27,956 nucleotides of DNA, taken from positions 1 through 27,956 of IMG/VR virus record IMGVR_UViG_3300030329_003190. One strand, written 5' to 3'. The stretch is from a virus. Both the position numbers and the translations under genes were made by a program. Within the stretch, counting starts at the first letter, position 1, and each line of letters opens with the position of its first letter. Below, one piece after another: positions 5,752 to 13,038 of the stretch. The notes beneath the pieces were generated by a model, which saw nothing but the letters and a program-made list of their open reading frames with translations, ran no database searches and was not told where the DNA came from.

Positions 5752-6758
5752 TGGCACTCGATGGAGCGGGTTATGCCCCAAGCGAATTCAAACTCGCATT
5801 AAAGGCCGAAAGTACAATCGGCACAGCCAATGTCTCTTCGATGAACCTTATCAATGTTGATTCTGTTTCACTCCCTGCACTTAATCCAACTCAAGTTTTG
5901 GATGTGAGAAGCGGGGACGGACGGACAGCGAAAGCGGAAGATGCTTTTGTTACAGAGAAAGGGACGACGAAAGAGATTGCATTCTCAGGAACGGCAGACA
6001 GTACGGTTTTGCCACTTTTACTTCAGAATATCACAACGACTGCTGTGGGTTCAAGTCCTGCCAGTTATGATGTTGCTTACAACTACTCACCACCCGAATT
6101 GGAGACTGGGGACAACAGTTCAATTACGATACGGGACACGGTCACGGTTGCTGTCGTCAGCCCCGAAGCAGGCAACGATCAATCAATAGTATTCCCCGGT
6201 TGTTGTTTAACATCTCTCAGTTTGACGGGAGACATGGGAACTGAGTCTGGGCGTATCAAAATTAGTGGGACGTTCAAAACGGGCTTCCCTCCGTCATACG
6301 CTCAGAACAAACCAACATCAATGACGGCTCACGGGTCAACTTATTATTCTCTAACTGATTTCCATACGACGAGGACTGTTGCGGGAATCTCTAATTGCGT
6401 GATAGCATCTTGGACATTAAATCTTGAGAATGATGCGGTTTATTTGGGATATGATGGAGCGACTGCTATCCCTCAATCAATCGTCAGAGCAATTCCTGAG
6501 TTGGCTGTTTCGCAGGACTTTTCATTGAAATACGACGACAATACAGCGGGGATGCACGTTTTGTATAAAAACGGATCGAACGCCGCTATTGAATTGTCAA
6601 ATCACGGAACTTGGTCATCAGCTTCGACATTTGGAGTCAAAGCCGCCAATGGAAGGATTACAAGTGTTGAGTGGTCGGACGCGGCGGCTATGTTTGTAGA
6701 TATGTCAATCAAAAATATGGCGACCACAAGCGGACACGTTATTCAAATAATCGCTTGA
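5751..6758 (+). CDS. Major tail protein (tail tube)
   Basis: 335 aa; an AAGGAG lies about 8 nt before the ATG. The protein is rich in Ser, Thr, Ala and Gly and in predicted beta strands, with the opening pattern of tube proteins (EFKLALKAESTIGTANVSSMNLINVDSVSLPAL). A later repeat of the same style (TASMTLNLENDAVY-type strands, AFSGTADSTVLPLLLQN) fits the beta-sandwich fold that stacks as hexamer rings. It is followed at once by a good intrinsic terminator, as expected for a highly expressed structural gene. The chaperone and tape-measure genes come next, which fixes its identity by order. Confidence 0.85.
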   Translation: MALDGAGYAPSEFKLALKAESTIGTANVSSMNLINVDSVSLPALNPTQVLDVRSGDGRTAKAEDAFVTEKGTTKEIAFSGTADSTVLPLLLQNITTTAVGSSPASYDVAYNYSPPELETGDNSSITIRDTVTVAVVSPEAGNDQSIVFPGCCLTSLSLTGDMGTESGRIKISGTFKTGFPPSYAQNKPTSMTAHGSTYYSLTDFHTTRTVAGISNCVIASWTLNLENDAVYLGYDGATAIPQSIVRAIPELAVSQDFSLKYDDNTAGMHVLYKNGSNAAIELSNHGTWSSASTFGVKAANGRITSVEWSDAAAMFVDMSIKNMATTSGHVIQIIA

Positions 6759-6786
6759 GGTAAGTATCGCCTCATGACGAGAGAGT

Positions 6787-6820
6787 GGCTTAAAAGCCCC
6801 TTTTCTCAAGCCGTTTTTTT
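6787..6820 (+). terminator. Intrinsic terminator after the tail-tube gene
   Basis: GGCTTAAAAG (6787-6796) pairs with CTTTT (6800-6804) and AAGCC (6808-6812) around a CCC loop, leaving a 3-nt bulge (CTC). A G and seven Ts follow (6814-6820). It lies 28 nt after the tail-tube stop. A larger alternative stem, GCTTGAG (6753-6759) with CTCAAGC (6805-6811), overlaps the stop codon. Partial termination here would explain high tube and lower chaperone and tape-measure expression. Confidence 0.65.
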
Positions 6821-6854
6821 CAATATACATCCAATATACCCAAGGGAGGTAGAA

Positions 6855-7148
6855 ATGAAGGTAAATGATCTTGAGATTCGAGAAATCACGTTTGGACAAG
6901 AACGAGAACTCTACAATCTATACAAAAAAGCTTACCGCAGTTCAAAGATTGACTATTCAAGTGGAGAAGTCTCAGATGTGCAAATTGATTGGGATGCTCA
7001 CGACTTAGCTGTGGCACAGGCCCTTGATTTTGCTATTGAAAAGCCGGAAGAAGCCTTTAAGGATATGAGCCACCCAGAGATTGATTCGTTGGGGCAGAAG
7101 ATTTTGGTTAAATATCTCAGGATGGATGATGGATCAAAAAAAGAATAA
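6855..7148 (+). CDS. Tail assembly chaperone, zero-frame product (lambda gpG-like)
   Basis: 97 aa from the ATG preceded by GGGAGG (6844-6849). An upstream in-frame ATG at 6774 would have to be read through the terminator hairpin and is unlikely. The protein is small, acidic and helical (EIREITFGQERELYNLYKKAY..., then DWDAHDLAVAQALDFAIEKPEEAF...KILVKYLRM). It ends at Lys-Lys-Glu just after a run of seven As that forms a -1 slippery site. Position between tube and tape measure, size, and the frameshift into the next frame are all characteristic of lambda G/GT-type chaperones, which coat the tape measure during tail assembly. Confidence 0.85.
   Translation: MKVNDLEIREITFGQERELYNLYKKAYRSSKIDYSSGEVSDVQIDWDAHDLAVAQALDFAIEKPEEAFKDMSHPEIDSLGQKILVKYLRMDDGSKKE
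7136..7142 (+). promoter_or_regulatory. Programmed -1 ribosomal frameshift site (A AAA AAA)
   Basis: The seven As fall exactly in zero-frame register X-XXY-YYZ (Ser TC-A, AAA, AAA), two codons before the zero-frame TAA. Slipping back one base puts the ribosome in the frame of the downstream chaperone part, which stays open to 7573. A GC-rich stretch that could fold (GGGGGGCGGC... with ...AACCCC) lies about 30 nt downstream. This matches the arrangement of lambda G/GT. Confidence 0.82.
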
Positions 7149-7573
7149 GGGCTTTGAGTTACGCCGTATGGGGGGCGGCTCTCGGTTATACTGAAACCCC
7201 TCAGTTCCCGCTAATCCTCCCGGCGGGAACATTTTACACAGCTCAAAGCCCTTCCTTATTTCGGGCGGTAGAATATGATGAAGAGGAGAGATGGAACGAA
7301 GTGGAGCGATTGGCACAGGAAGCTGATGGGACAAAGTTCTCGGTGGGGCAACAACTCTATTATCAGATTCATTTTTTTGCTAACCCCCGATTCTTGTGGG
7401 ATCGTGAATATGACCAACTAATTGAAGAATACTACATGATGGAATCTATGAACATTCCAATAGCACGATCCCTTGACGAAGCCCCGGCGCAGAAGTTGAG
7501 GGATTTTTCACTTATTAAGCAGGAGGCTTTATCCCTCCAGAAACATTATATGGAGAAACAACGTGGCAGTTAG
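7142..7573 (+). CDS. Tail assembly chaperone, -1 frameshift extension (gpT-like)
   Basis: The frame open from the slippery site adds 143 residues to the first 96 of the upstream chaperone, giving a fusion of about 239 aa. The sequence after the join reads R-I-R-A-L-S-Y-A-V-W-G-A-A-L-G-Y and continues through acidic helical segments (EYDEEERWNEVERLAQEADG, YDQLIEEYYMMESM). A TTG at 7154 could act as an independent start, but it has no ribosome binding site. In lambda-like phages the frameshifted product bridges tape measure and tube subunits and is made at a few percent of the short form. The end overlaps the tape-measure start by 11 nt. Confidence 0.8.
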   Translation, partial: RIRALSYAVWGAALGYTETPQFPLILPAGTFYTAQSPSLFRAVEYDEEERWNEVERLAQEADGTKFSVGQQLYYQIHFFANPRFLWDREYDQLIEEYYMMESMNIPIARSLDEAPAQKLRDFSLIKQEALSLQKHYMEKQRGS

Positions 7574-8867
7574 CAAGGTAATTGAACTGATATTCCGCAC
7601 AAAGGGTGCGGACAAGGCAACGCAAAAGACTGAAAAGTTGGACACTCGTCTTGTAAAACTCGGCAAGTCTGCTATAAAAGCAGGAGCGGCTTATTTTGGG
7701 GCAAGGGGACTCATCGTTGCCATGAAAACCTCCGTTAATGAAGCCATACGATTTGAACTTGCGGTTGCGAAAATGAACCAAGTCATGCTGTCCATGAATA
7801 CATTTACTCCAGAAGCATCCCGTGTGCTTCAGGGCTATGCGGCTTCCCTCCAAGAAGTGACCTTGTTTAGCAACACAGCTATTTTAGAAGGAATGAGTTT
7901 GTTGCAGACTTACAAGCAAATCCCTGACGATGTAATGCCAAGAGCTATTGAAACAATGCTCGACATTGCAACTGTAATGGATGGAGACCTTAGAACTGCG
8001 GCAAATAAAGTTGGAAAGGCCGCAATGGGGATGTCTGGGGAATTGAGAGAAGCAGGGATTACAGTTGATGAGGAAATCGCAAGGCACGGAACTTTCGCTG
8101 AAATTTTAGATGAGGTTGAAAAACAGGTTGGTGGCGTTGCAAAGGCGGCAGGAGAAACACTTGCAGGAGACTTGGCACAAGCAGGTCACGCAGTAGATGA
8201 TCTGAAACGAGAGTTTGGATTGTTGGTGTCCCCCGCAGTCTCCCAAGTCTCTTTGGCTTTGAAGGAACTTGCCAGAAATTTTAGAAGAGTTTTAAGCCCC
8301 GAAAGGCTTGGGACTCAAGAATTACGAGAGGAAATTGCGAGTCTTGAAGCTGAGGTTGAGACACTTCCTAAAATTTCATTTACTGTGGGTGGAGCGGCGG
8401 CACAGGTGGGAGTAATGCAAAGAAAAAAAGAGATTGAAGATTTGAGAGTGTTGTTGCAGTTGGCATTAGATAGGGAGAATGCTGAGAAGAAAATCATCGT
8501 TGCCGCCAGATTGAGAGATGAGGAGCTTGAGAGAACCAAAGATTCCATGAATACGATGGCGGGACTGACAGCCTCAACTGCAACAGATTTGGCACAGGCC
8601 GCTATTGCGGGGAAGAATCTTGGGGATGTTATGGCACAGGCCGCAGTCGAGGCTATTATTATCGCCGCCCAAACGAGAATCGTCTCAGCATTATTGGGAA
8701 TGGGAACAGACAGCCCTTTTGCCACTTTTGCGACCAAACTATTCGGATTCACTGGTCAAACCCCAACCGTCAACAATAGCATCAATATCAACGGCGGTCT
8801 TGTCTCTGATTCCTATGTTAGGAATACTTTGATGCCTGCCATGAATCGGGTGAGGTCTTTGGGTTAA
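7563..8867 (+). CDS. Tape measure protein (short)
   Basis: 434 aa with a GTG start 7 nt after GGAG (7552-7555). It is long, helical and Ala-rich, with the usual tape-measure opening (VIELIFRTKGADKATQKTEKLDTRLVKLGKSAIKAGAAY, a phage-tail-tape-measure-type helix). A hydrophobic Ala/Ile-rich segment near the end (about 355-385, DVMAQAAVEAIIIAAQTRIVSALLG) could insert in the host membrane. At the usual 0.15 nm per residue, 434 aa predicts a tail of roughly 65 nm, short for a siphovirus. It follows the chaperone pair, as in other long-tailed phages. The stop overlaps the next start as TAATG. Confidence 0.88.
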   Translation: MAVSKVIELIFRTKGADKATQKTEKLDTRLVKLGKSAIKAGAAYFGARGLIVAMKTSVNEAIRFELAVAKMNQVMLSMNTFTPEASRVLQGYAASLQEVTLFSNTAILEGMSLLQTYKQIPDDVMPRAIETMLDIATVMDGDLRTAANKVGKAAMGMSGELREAGITVDEEIARHGTFAEILDEVEKQVGGVAKAAGETLAGDLAQAGHAVDDLKREFGLLVSPAVSQVSLALKELARNFRRVLSPERLGTQELREEIASLEAEVETLPKISFTVGGAAAQVGVMQRKKEIEDLRVLLQLALDRENAEKKIIVAARLRDEELERTKDSMNTMAGLTASTATDLAQAAIAGKNLGDVMAQAAVEAIIIAAQTRIVSALLGMGTDSPFATFATKLFGFTGQTPTVNNSININGGLVSDSYVRNTLMPAMNRVRSLG

Positions 8868-11089
8868 TGCTTAGTTTCAATTCCACTCTCACCAATAAAC
8901 TCAAGCTGAGAAATGCTCAGACTTTCTGGTGTTTGAAATTGTATTACAATGATGAGTCCGCTTTTGTGGGAATGAGTGATACGCACAGAGTTGATGGGTC
9001 TGATATTTATTATGGGTTAATTACAGATTGGGGAAATATCTCACAAAGCATTGAGTATTTTGATTTCAGTTCTTCTATTGCGAATATGACTGTTAAAGTA
9101 GTTAATTCTCAAAAATCATTTCAGGATGGAAGGTTCTCAGATCAATTAGCCACAAAGAATTTCGCCAACAGGAAATGGGAATTGTTCCAGTGTGTTCATG
9201 GCTTAACATTTGACACTGCTGCTAATATGATCGGCTCTGGAGTTATAGCAGGGCAGACTGAATATAATAGAAATGAATTATCGTTTATTCTTATGGATTA
9301 TAGCCCGAGGTATCACAAAGAATTACCCACAGATGTTGTTGACCTTTCTACTTATGCAAATGCTCCAGAGAAAAATCTTAACAAACCAATCCCTATGACT
9401 TACGGCTATTTCCATGATATAACTGATTCTGGTACTATTGACTCACTTATGACAAGTGTTTACACTGAAGCAAAATTTCCCGCAATCATAACAAATACAT
9501 GGGACGACTCAACTAATTATATGGTGTCGAAACCTGACACCGAAGATATGCACACGCTTGACACGGGAAATGTTTATTATCATGGTGGTGGTGGTGAATT
9601 TGGTGCTTTCTATGCAAGTAATGCCGCAGTCAGTACTTCTGATCCATCTCTTTCTACAAAGGGGGCAATCTTTTATCACTATCCCATATTGAGGAATGGT
9701 GGGAATATAACGGACAAAAGTTTTAGCACGTCTACTACACTTACAGCCAACAATTCAAGTGGCACTGTCTCTTTTGATATTCCCAAGATTCCAAATCTGG
9801 GTGAGATTACTTATATCCGTGCCATTATTTCTTATGCTTCTTTTAGTGATGCTTCTATTGACGGGTCTGATGTTTTCCGAGTACAAAACGCATCTGCTAC
9901 TTCTACCAATGCCGCCTTAGAATGGAATCCTGATGACGCACATGAAAGAGTAGATGTAAGTGCTATGTTTACCACAGCACAAAAAGATTCTTGGGACTTG
10001 GAAGGAACATATCAGTTCTATTTATTGACATCCATTTCTGGAAATAATCGCAACTGTGCCATTAAGCAGATTGAGGTGGAAATTCAATTCAATGCGAATC
10101 AAACATATCTCCAAGAGTTTGATGACATGAGATATTCCGCTGTCCCCAAAATTGTTTTTGAAAAGGGAAATGCTAAATCTGTAAAAGTAATGAAGAAGGT
10201 TCGGGTAACGGGACAGCAATTACAACCTGCAAATATAGATTATGTTTATTTTTCTGGAATAGGTAGAAAATTTCCATCAGGCATTACAAGCGGCAGATCA
10301 ACTGGCTATGCGACTTCCGATTATATCACAAATCCCATCTATATTATTGAGGACATAATTAGAACAGGACTTGGGCTTACCACTGTTGATGCAACTACTT
10401 TTGATGCTTCTGGGAATACTACAGACGGATTAATTACCCATGTTTTTGATGATGCAGTTGGGGATGTAAAATTTGCCTTTAGTCAAAATAAATTTATTGA
10501 TTCCAAAGAATTTATAGAAAAGATTGGTGGGCTATGCGGCACTTATGTCTTTCTGTCTGGTGATGGAAATTTCAAAACAAAGACTCTAAAAAAACCCGCT
10601 GACTATTCCGCAGAGGATCAGTCTATTGATTACAACGACATTACTTTAGATGTTATTAGTTTGACTCCTGCCAACGCTGTTCGGAATAATATTACAGTGC
10701 AATATCAATTTAATTATGGAATGAATCAAACTTCTGGCACAAAAACTGCATCAGATTCTACCTCTCAGGGAACTACGGTGAATGGGATAAAACAAACCTT
10801 AGAATACGAACATGATGCAGGGATGATTCAAGATGGCACTACGGCTCAGAATCTTGCAACCTATTACAAAGACATTATGAAGGACAGGAAAACAACAATT
10901 ATGTTTGATGTGCCTTCGGCAAAATATAATCACCTTGAGATCGGCGACATCATCAACTTTGATAATTGGGATGCAAATATCAAATTGTATGGAGCAAGTA
11001 TGGATTCATCCAATAATTTTTTTATGATAACACAAACGAACAAACGACCAAACGGATGTGAGTTCTTTTGCATAGAGGTTTCAGATTAA
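8867..11089 (+). CDS. Large tail-tip / hub-like protein
   Basis: 740 aa, the largest tail protein apart from the fibre. The N-terminal 180 residues are strand-rich with the pattern FWCLKLYYNDESAFVGMSDTHRVDGSDIYYGLITDWGNISQSIEYFDFSSSIANMTVKVVN, in the style of distal tail or hub beta domains. The middle holds a Gly-rich loop (HGGGGEFGAF). The C-terminal third (about 490-740) has ITNPIYIIEDIIRTGLGLTTVDATTFD...FKTKTLKKPADYSAEDQSIDYNDITLDVISLTPA, resembling baseplate-hub repeats. Being directly after the tape measure supports a tail-tip function that closes the tube and anchors receptor-binding parts. No peptidoglycan hydrolase motif is visible. Confidence 0.75.
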   Translation: MLSFNSTLTNKLKLRNAQTFWCLKLYYNDESAFVGMSDTHRVDGSDIYYGLITDWGNISQSIEYFDFSSSIANMTVKVVNSQKSFQDGRFSDQLATKNFANRKWELFQCVHGLTFDTAANMIGSGVIAGQTEYNRNELSFILMDYSPRYHKELPTDVVDLSTYANAPEKNLNKPIPMTYGYFHDITDSGTIDSLMTSVYTEAKFPAIITNTWDDSTNYMVSKPDTEDMHTLDTGNVYYHGGGGEFGAFYASNAAVSTSDPSLSTKGAIFYHYPILRNGGNITDKSFSTSTTLTANNSSGTVSFDIPKIPNLGEITYIRAIISYASFSDASIDGSDVFRVQNASATSTNAALEWNPDDAHERVDVSAMFTTAQKDSWDLEGTYQFYLLTSISGNNRNCAIKQIEVEIQFNANQTYLQEFDDMRYSAVPKIVFEKGNAKSVKVMKKVRVTGQQLQPANIDYVYFSGIGRKFPSGITSGRSTGYATSDYITNPIYIIEDIIRTGLGLTTVDATTFDASGNTTDGLITHVFDDAVGDVKFAFSQNKFIDSKEFIEKIGGLCGTYVFLSGDGNFKTKTLKKPADYSAEDQSIDYNDITLDVISLTPANAVRNNITVQYQFNYGMNQTSGTKTASDSTSQGTTVNGIKQTLEYEHDAGMIQDGTTAQNLATYYKDIMKDRKTTIMFDVPSAKYNHLEIGDIINFDNWDANIKLYGASMDSSNNFFMITQTNKRPNGCEFFCIEVSD

Positions 11090-12097
11090 ATGACATATCA
11101 ACGAATTCAAACACCAAGATTTTATGTAGACACGATCAATTGGCTCGTATCAAGAGGGATTGCCTCCACCGAGTTTGATGTGCCCTCAGCGGGAGCCAAT
11201 TTAATTGACCACGATGCCACCCATGTTGACGAAGAACTTTTCGATATGAACCCTGCTAATCAAGTTATTTTTTCAACAAGTGATTCTTCAGCAACAAGAG
11301 CCGATCATGTTATGTTCGTTATTGATAAGCAGGTGACAGACATTCCGACAAATTTTGTGGCAGTGCTTAACCACAACATGGATTCAGCTTCTGGTAAATT
11401 TCGCATCGCTACGAGCACAAATAACATTACCGCCGCCGATCCCTCTGCTGTTGCCTGCACTTCAGTCTTGAATGCGGCTGATTCATCTGATATATTTACA
11501 CCCGCAACCGATGGCGATTCCATTGTTACATTGGATTCGGCTTCGAGTAGTCGATATATCGGCATTCAATTTGAGGGCGATTCTGACTTTAGCTCTTCCA
11601 ATGATTTGAAAATTGGCTGTATTCTCATTGGTGAGTATTTTGACATGCCTCTCGCTCCCGATCTTCAGGTCACAAGATCAGTGGCTTTCGGAAATGATAT
11701 TATGGAAACACCGGCAGGGAGAAGGTTTAGCCAAGCGAGATGGTTGGAGGGCAATCAATCTTCAACGACTCAATCAGGGCAACCGTTTAGAAATGCAACA
11801 ACACCCACAGCCCAAAGGTTCGGTGGCAGGATGAGTTATTCTATGAATTTCAGTTTTCTGAATGATGACGATTTAACAACGAGCAACATTGCAACGGACT
11901 CAAGTACAGATTCATTCTACAATATGGTTTGGAATCGGACAGGTGGCAGTCATCTTCCATTTGTGTTCACCCCAGATAAAAGTTCAACGACAGCGGGAGA
12001 TTATATTTTCGCTCGGTTCGGACAAGATGAATGGGCATCGCAACAAGTAGCGAGCAATGTTTTTTCCACATCGTTGTCGGTTATTGAGGAATTTTAG
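11090..12097 (+). CDS. Distal tail structural protein
   Basis: 335 aa, beginning immediately after the hub-like gene. It is beta-rich with several Ser/Thr/Asp runs (TDIPTNFVAVLNHNMDSASGKFRIATSTNN; LTTSNIATDSSTDSFYNMVWNRTGG). It has the 'VAVLNHN' and 'RYIGIQF' style strands found in minor tail proteins of marine siphoviruses. Residues 139-148 (ATDGDSIVTL) are encoded by a 32-bp stretch that is repeated exactly in an early gene at 17715. This is the last structural gene before a strong terminator at 12132. A receptor-facing or tail-tip role is likely but not demonstrated by any motif. Confidence 0.7.
   Translation: MTYQRIQTPRFYVDTINWLVSRGIASTEFDVPSAGANLIDHDATHVDEELFDMNPANQVIFSTSDSSATRADHVMFVIDKQVTDIPTNFVAVLNHNMDSASGKFRIATSTNNITAADPSAVACTSVLNAADSSDIFTPATDGDSIVTLDSASSSRYIGIQFEGDSDFSSSNDLKIGCILIGEYFDMPLAPDLQVTRSVAFGNDIMETPAGRRFSQARWLEGNQSSTTQSGQPFRNATTPTAQRFGGRMSYSMNFSFLNDDDLTTSNIATDSSTDSFYNMVWNRTGGSHLPFVFTPDKSSTTAGDYIFARFGQDEWASQQVASNVFSTSLSVIEEF
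11503..11534 (+). repeat. 32-bp exact repeat shared with the early gene at 17715
   Basis: All 32 bases (from CGCAACCGATGG to TTACATTGG) recur at 17715-17746. The flanks do not match on either side. Both copies are read in the same phase and give A-T-D-G-D-S-I-V-T-L. A match this long is not expected by chance in a genome this small. Confidence 0.9.
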
Positions 12098-12131
12098 CAA
12101 CAAACCTGACCTGACTCATATTCGTTGTAGG

Positions 12132-12173
12132 AAAAGCCGTGTCATTCTTTCTCCTGATGCGGCTTTTGTTTTT
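12132..12173 (+). terminator. Strong intrinsic terminator closing the structural block
   Basis: AAAAGCCGTGTCA (12132-12144) pairs with TGATGCGGCTTTT (12155-12167): 13 pairs including two G-U wobbles, with a 10-nt loop. G and five Ts follow (12168-12173). It lies 35 nt after the last tail gene and separates late from early transcription. The A-run on the left could allow some function in the other direction. Confidence 0.82.
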
Positions 12174-12206
12174 CCCAAAACCTTTCAATCGGTGTGGTGA
12201 AAAAAT

Positions 12207-12239
12207 AGCTTGACTTGTAACTGCTTTGAGTGTTAAGCT
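12207..12239 (+). promoter_or_regulatory. Dyad over a possible early promoter
   Basis: AGCTTGAC (12207-12214) and GTTAAGCT (12232-12239) form an 8-bp inverted repeat (one G-T) with a 17-nt spacer. The left arm contains TTGACT (12210-12215), a near-consensus -35 box. Sequence at -10 spacing (TTAAGC or TAAGCT) is a poor TATAAT. This is the first non-coding DNA after the structural terminator and precedes the early gene block. An early promoter with an operator, or an activator-dependent promoter, is plausible but not proven. Confidence 0.4.
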
Positions 12240-12245
12240 CTTGGA

Positions 12246-12324
12246 GCATGAATGATTTACGATTAAAAATCAACCCCGGCGAGAACGCCCTCTCCTTTCA
12301 TCATTCATGCAAGTTCTCGCCGGG
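12246..12324 (+). ncRNA. Interleaved inverted repeats: pseudoknot-like leader element
   Basis: There are two perfect inverted repeats in the order A-B-A'-B'. A is GCATGAATGAT (12246-12256) and pairs with ATCATTCATGC (12300-12310). B is CCCGGCGAGAAC (12275-12286) and pairs with GTTCTCGCCGGG (12313-12324). Loops are 18, 13 and 2 nt. This is the topology of an H-type pseudoknot, although with only 2 nt between A' and B' the two stems may alternate rather than coexist. B/B' is GC-rich and is followed by TGTTTCATTTT, so it could also end transcription. It lies just upstream of the first early ribosome binding site (GGAGG at 12336-12340). I do not recognise a known riboswitch family. Confidence 0.6.
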
Positions 12325-12347
12325 TGTTTCATTTTGGAGGAATTACA

Positions 12348-12395
12348 ATGAAACGCTACAACATGAAAAAGTACAGAACAACAAGGGCAGTATGA
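12348..12395 (+). CDS. 15-aa leader ORF of the early operon
   Basis: GGAGG (12336-12340) lies 7 nt before an ATG that opens MKRYNMKKYRTTRAV. Its TGA overlaps the next ATG as ATGA (12392-12395). The peptide is very basic, with three Tyr and seven Lys/Arg. It has the best ribosome binding site in this area while the following gene has none of its own, so it probably serves to load ribosomes that re-start at 12392. It may be part of a control device with the structured leader upstream. It could also be a true micro-protein. Confidence 0.5.
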   Translation: MKRYNMKKYRTTRAV

Positions 12396-12598
12396 AGAAA
12401 ATGAAGTGTGGCGTAAAACTAACGAAAAGACAGATGGCATCGCTCCGCTCAGAGTTCCCCAACATTGGACAGCGGATCGCTATAAAAGAAGCCTTTGGCT
12501 TGCCTATCTCTCGCGGGGAAAAATCATGGTTCACGAGGCAAGTAAACATAAAAGATGGATCGAGTAACAGTGAGCATCATGTCAGAAATAGACCTTGA
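12392..12598 (+). CDS. Small basic early protein, unknown
   Basis: 68 aa from the ATG overlapping the leader ORF stop; a second Met (12401) is a possible start. The frame stays open further upstream to 12230, but that part would read through both inverted repeats and is not credible as coding. The protein is Lys/Arg-rich with a helical centre (LTKRQMASLRSEFPNIGQRIAIKEAFGL). Its N-terminal half could be a small DNA-binding helix bundle. It ends inside the next gene. I recognise no family. Confidence 0.55.
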   Translation: MKKMKCGVKLTKRQMASLRSEFPNIGQRIAIKEAFGLPISRGEKSWFTRQVNIKDGSSNSEHHVRNRP

Positions 12599-12887
12599 CC
12601 TTCGTTCTGGCGACGGGCCAATGATTATGGATGCGATCTATGAAGATGTTGATTCTATTGAATTTTATCAAGAACATAAGGAGAACGAAATGATTGATGA
12701 ACACGAAGTGAAAGGGATCGTGCTTGAAGGTTTCGAGTGCGCCATTGACAAAATGAGAAAAGAGCATGAAGCGATAGGGGCATATCAACCGAAGGCACTG
12801 GCCATTGTGAACGCTTTCCCGGCTTATAGGCCCATTTACAGGCGAGCTTTTGATGGAATTATCGCATTTCTCGATCGGTGGTTTTAG
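12555..12887 (+). CDS. Acidic early protein, unknown (start uncertain)
   Basis: 110 aa from the first ATG. In-frame ATGs at 12579 and 12690 are alternatives, and only the last has a good ribosome binding site (AAGGAG at 12678-12683), so a 65-aa product may be the main or a second form. The N-terminal part is very acidic (SEIDLDLRSGDGP...YEDVDSIEFYQEHKENE). The C-terminal part is a helical domain (EVKGIVLEGFECAIDKMRKEH...PAYRPIYRRAFDGIIAFLDRWF). No motif allows a function. Confidence 0.6.
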   Translation: MDRVTVSIMSEIDLDLRSGDGPMIMDAIYEDVDSIEFYQEHKENEMIDEHEVKGIVLEGFECAIDKMRKEHEAIGAYQPKALAIVNAFPAYRPIYRRAFDGIIAFLDRWF

Positions 12888-12894
12888 AGGACAG

Positions 12895-13038
12895 GTGGTT
12901 GTGCCTAATCGGAAAGCAAAGAACAGAAAGCAGACCAGACGAGAGAAAGACGAATATTTGAGTAAGCATGGTCGGACACCATCACAAATTAAGCGCAAAC
13001 TAAAAAGAAGGAAAAAGAGGGATGAACGGATCAGTTGA
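12895..13038 (+). CDS. Very basic small early protein
   Basis: 47 aa from GTG at 12895 (GTG at 12901 is the alternative), with GAGG (12887-12890) just upstream. About 40 percent of residues are Lys or Arg (NRKAKNRKQTRREKD; IKRKLKRRKKRDER), with a single helix-forming centre. Such proteins usually bind nucleic acid. An ATG at 12850 in the same frame would overlap the previous gene and has no ribosome binding site. It overlaps the next gene by 17 nt. Confidence 0.5.
   Translation: MVVPNRKAKNRKQTRREKDEYLSKHGRTPSQIKRKLKRRKKRDERIS

Noticed and set aside
6774-6854. Longer chaperone start at 6774
   Set aside because: The added codons run through the terminator hairpin, and GGGAGG at 6844 marks the ATG at 6855.
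12230-12391. Upstream extension of the 12392 gene
   Set aside because: It would read through both perfect inverted repeats and has no ribosome binding site. The ATGA at 12392 is a better start.
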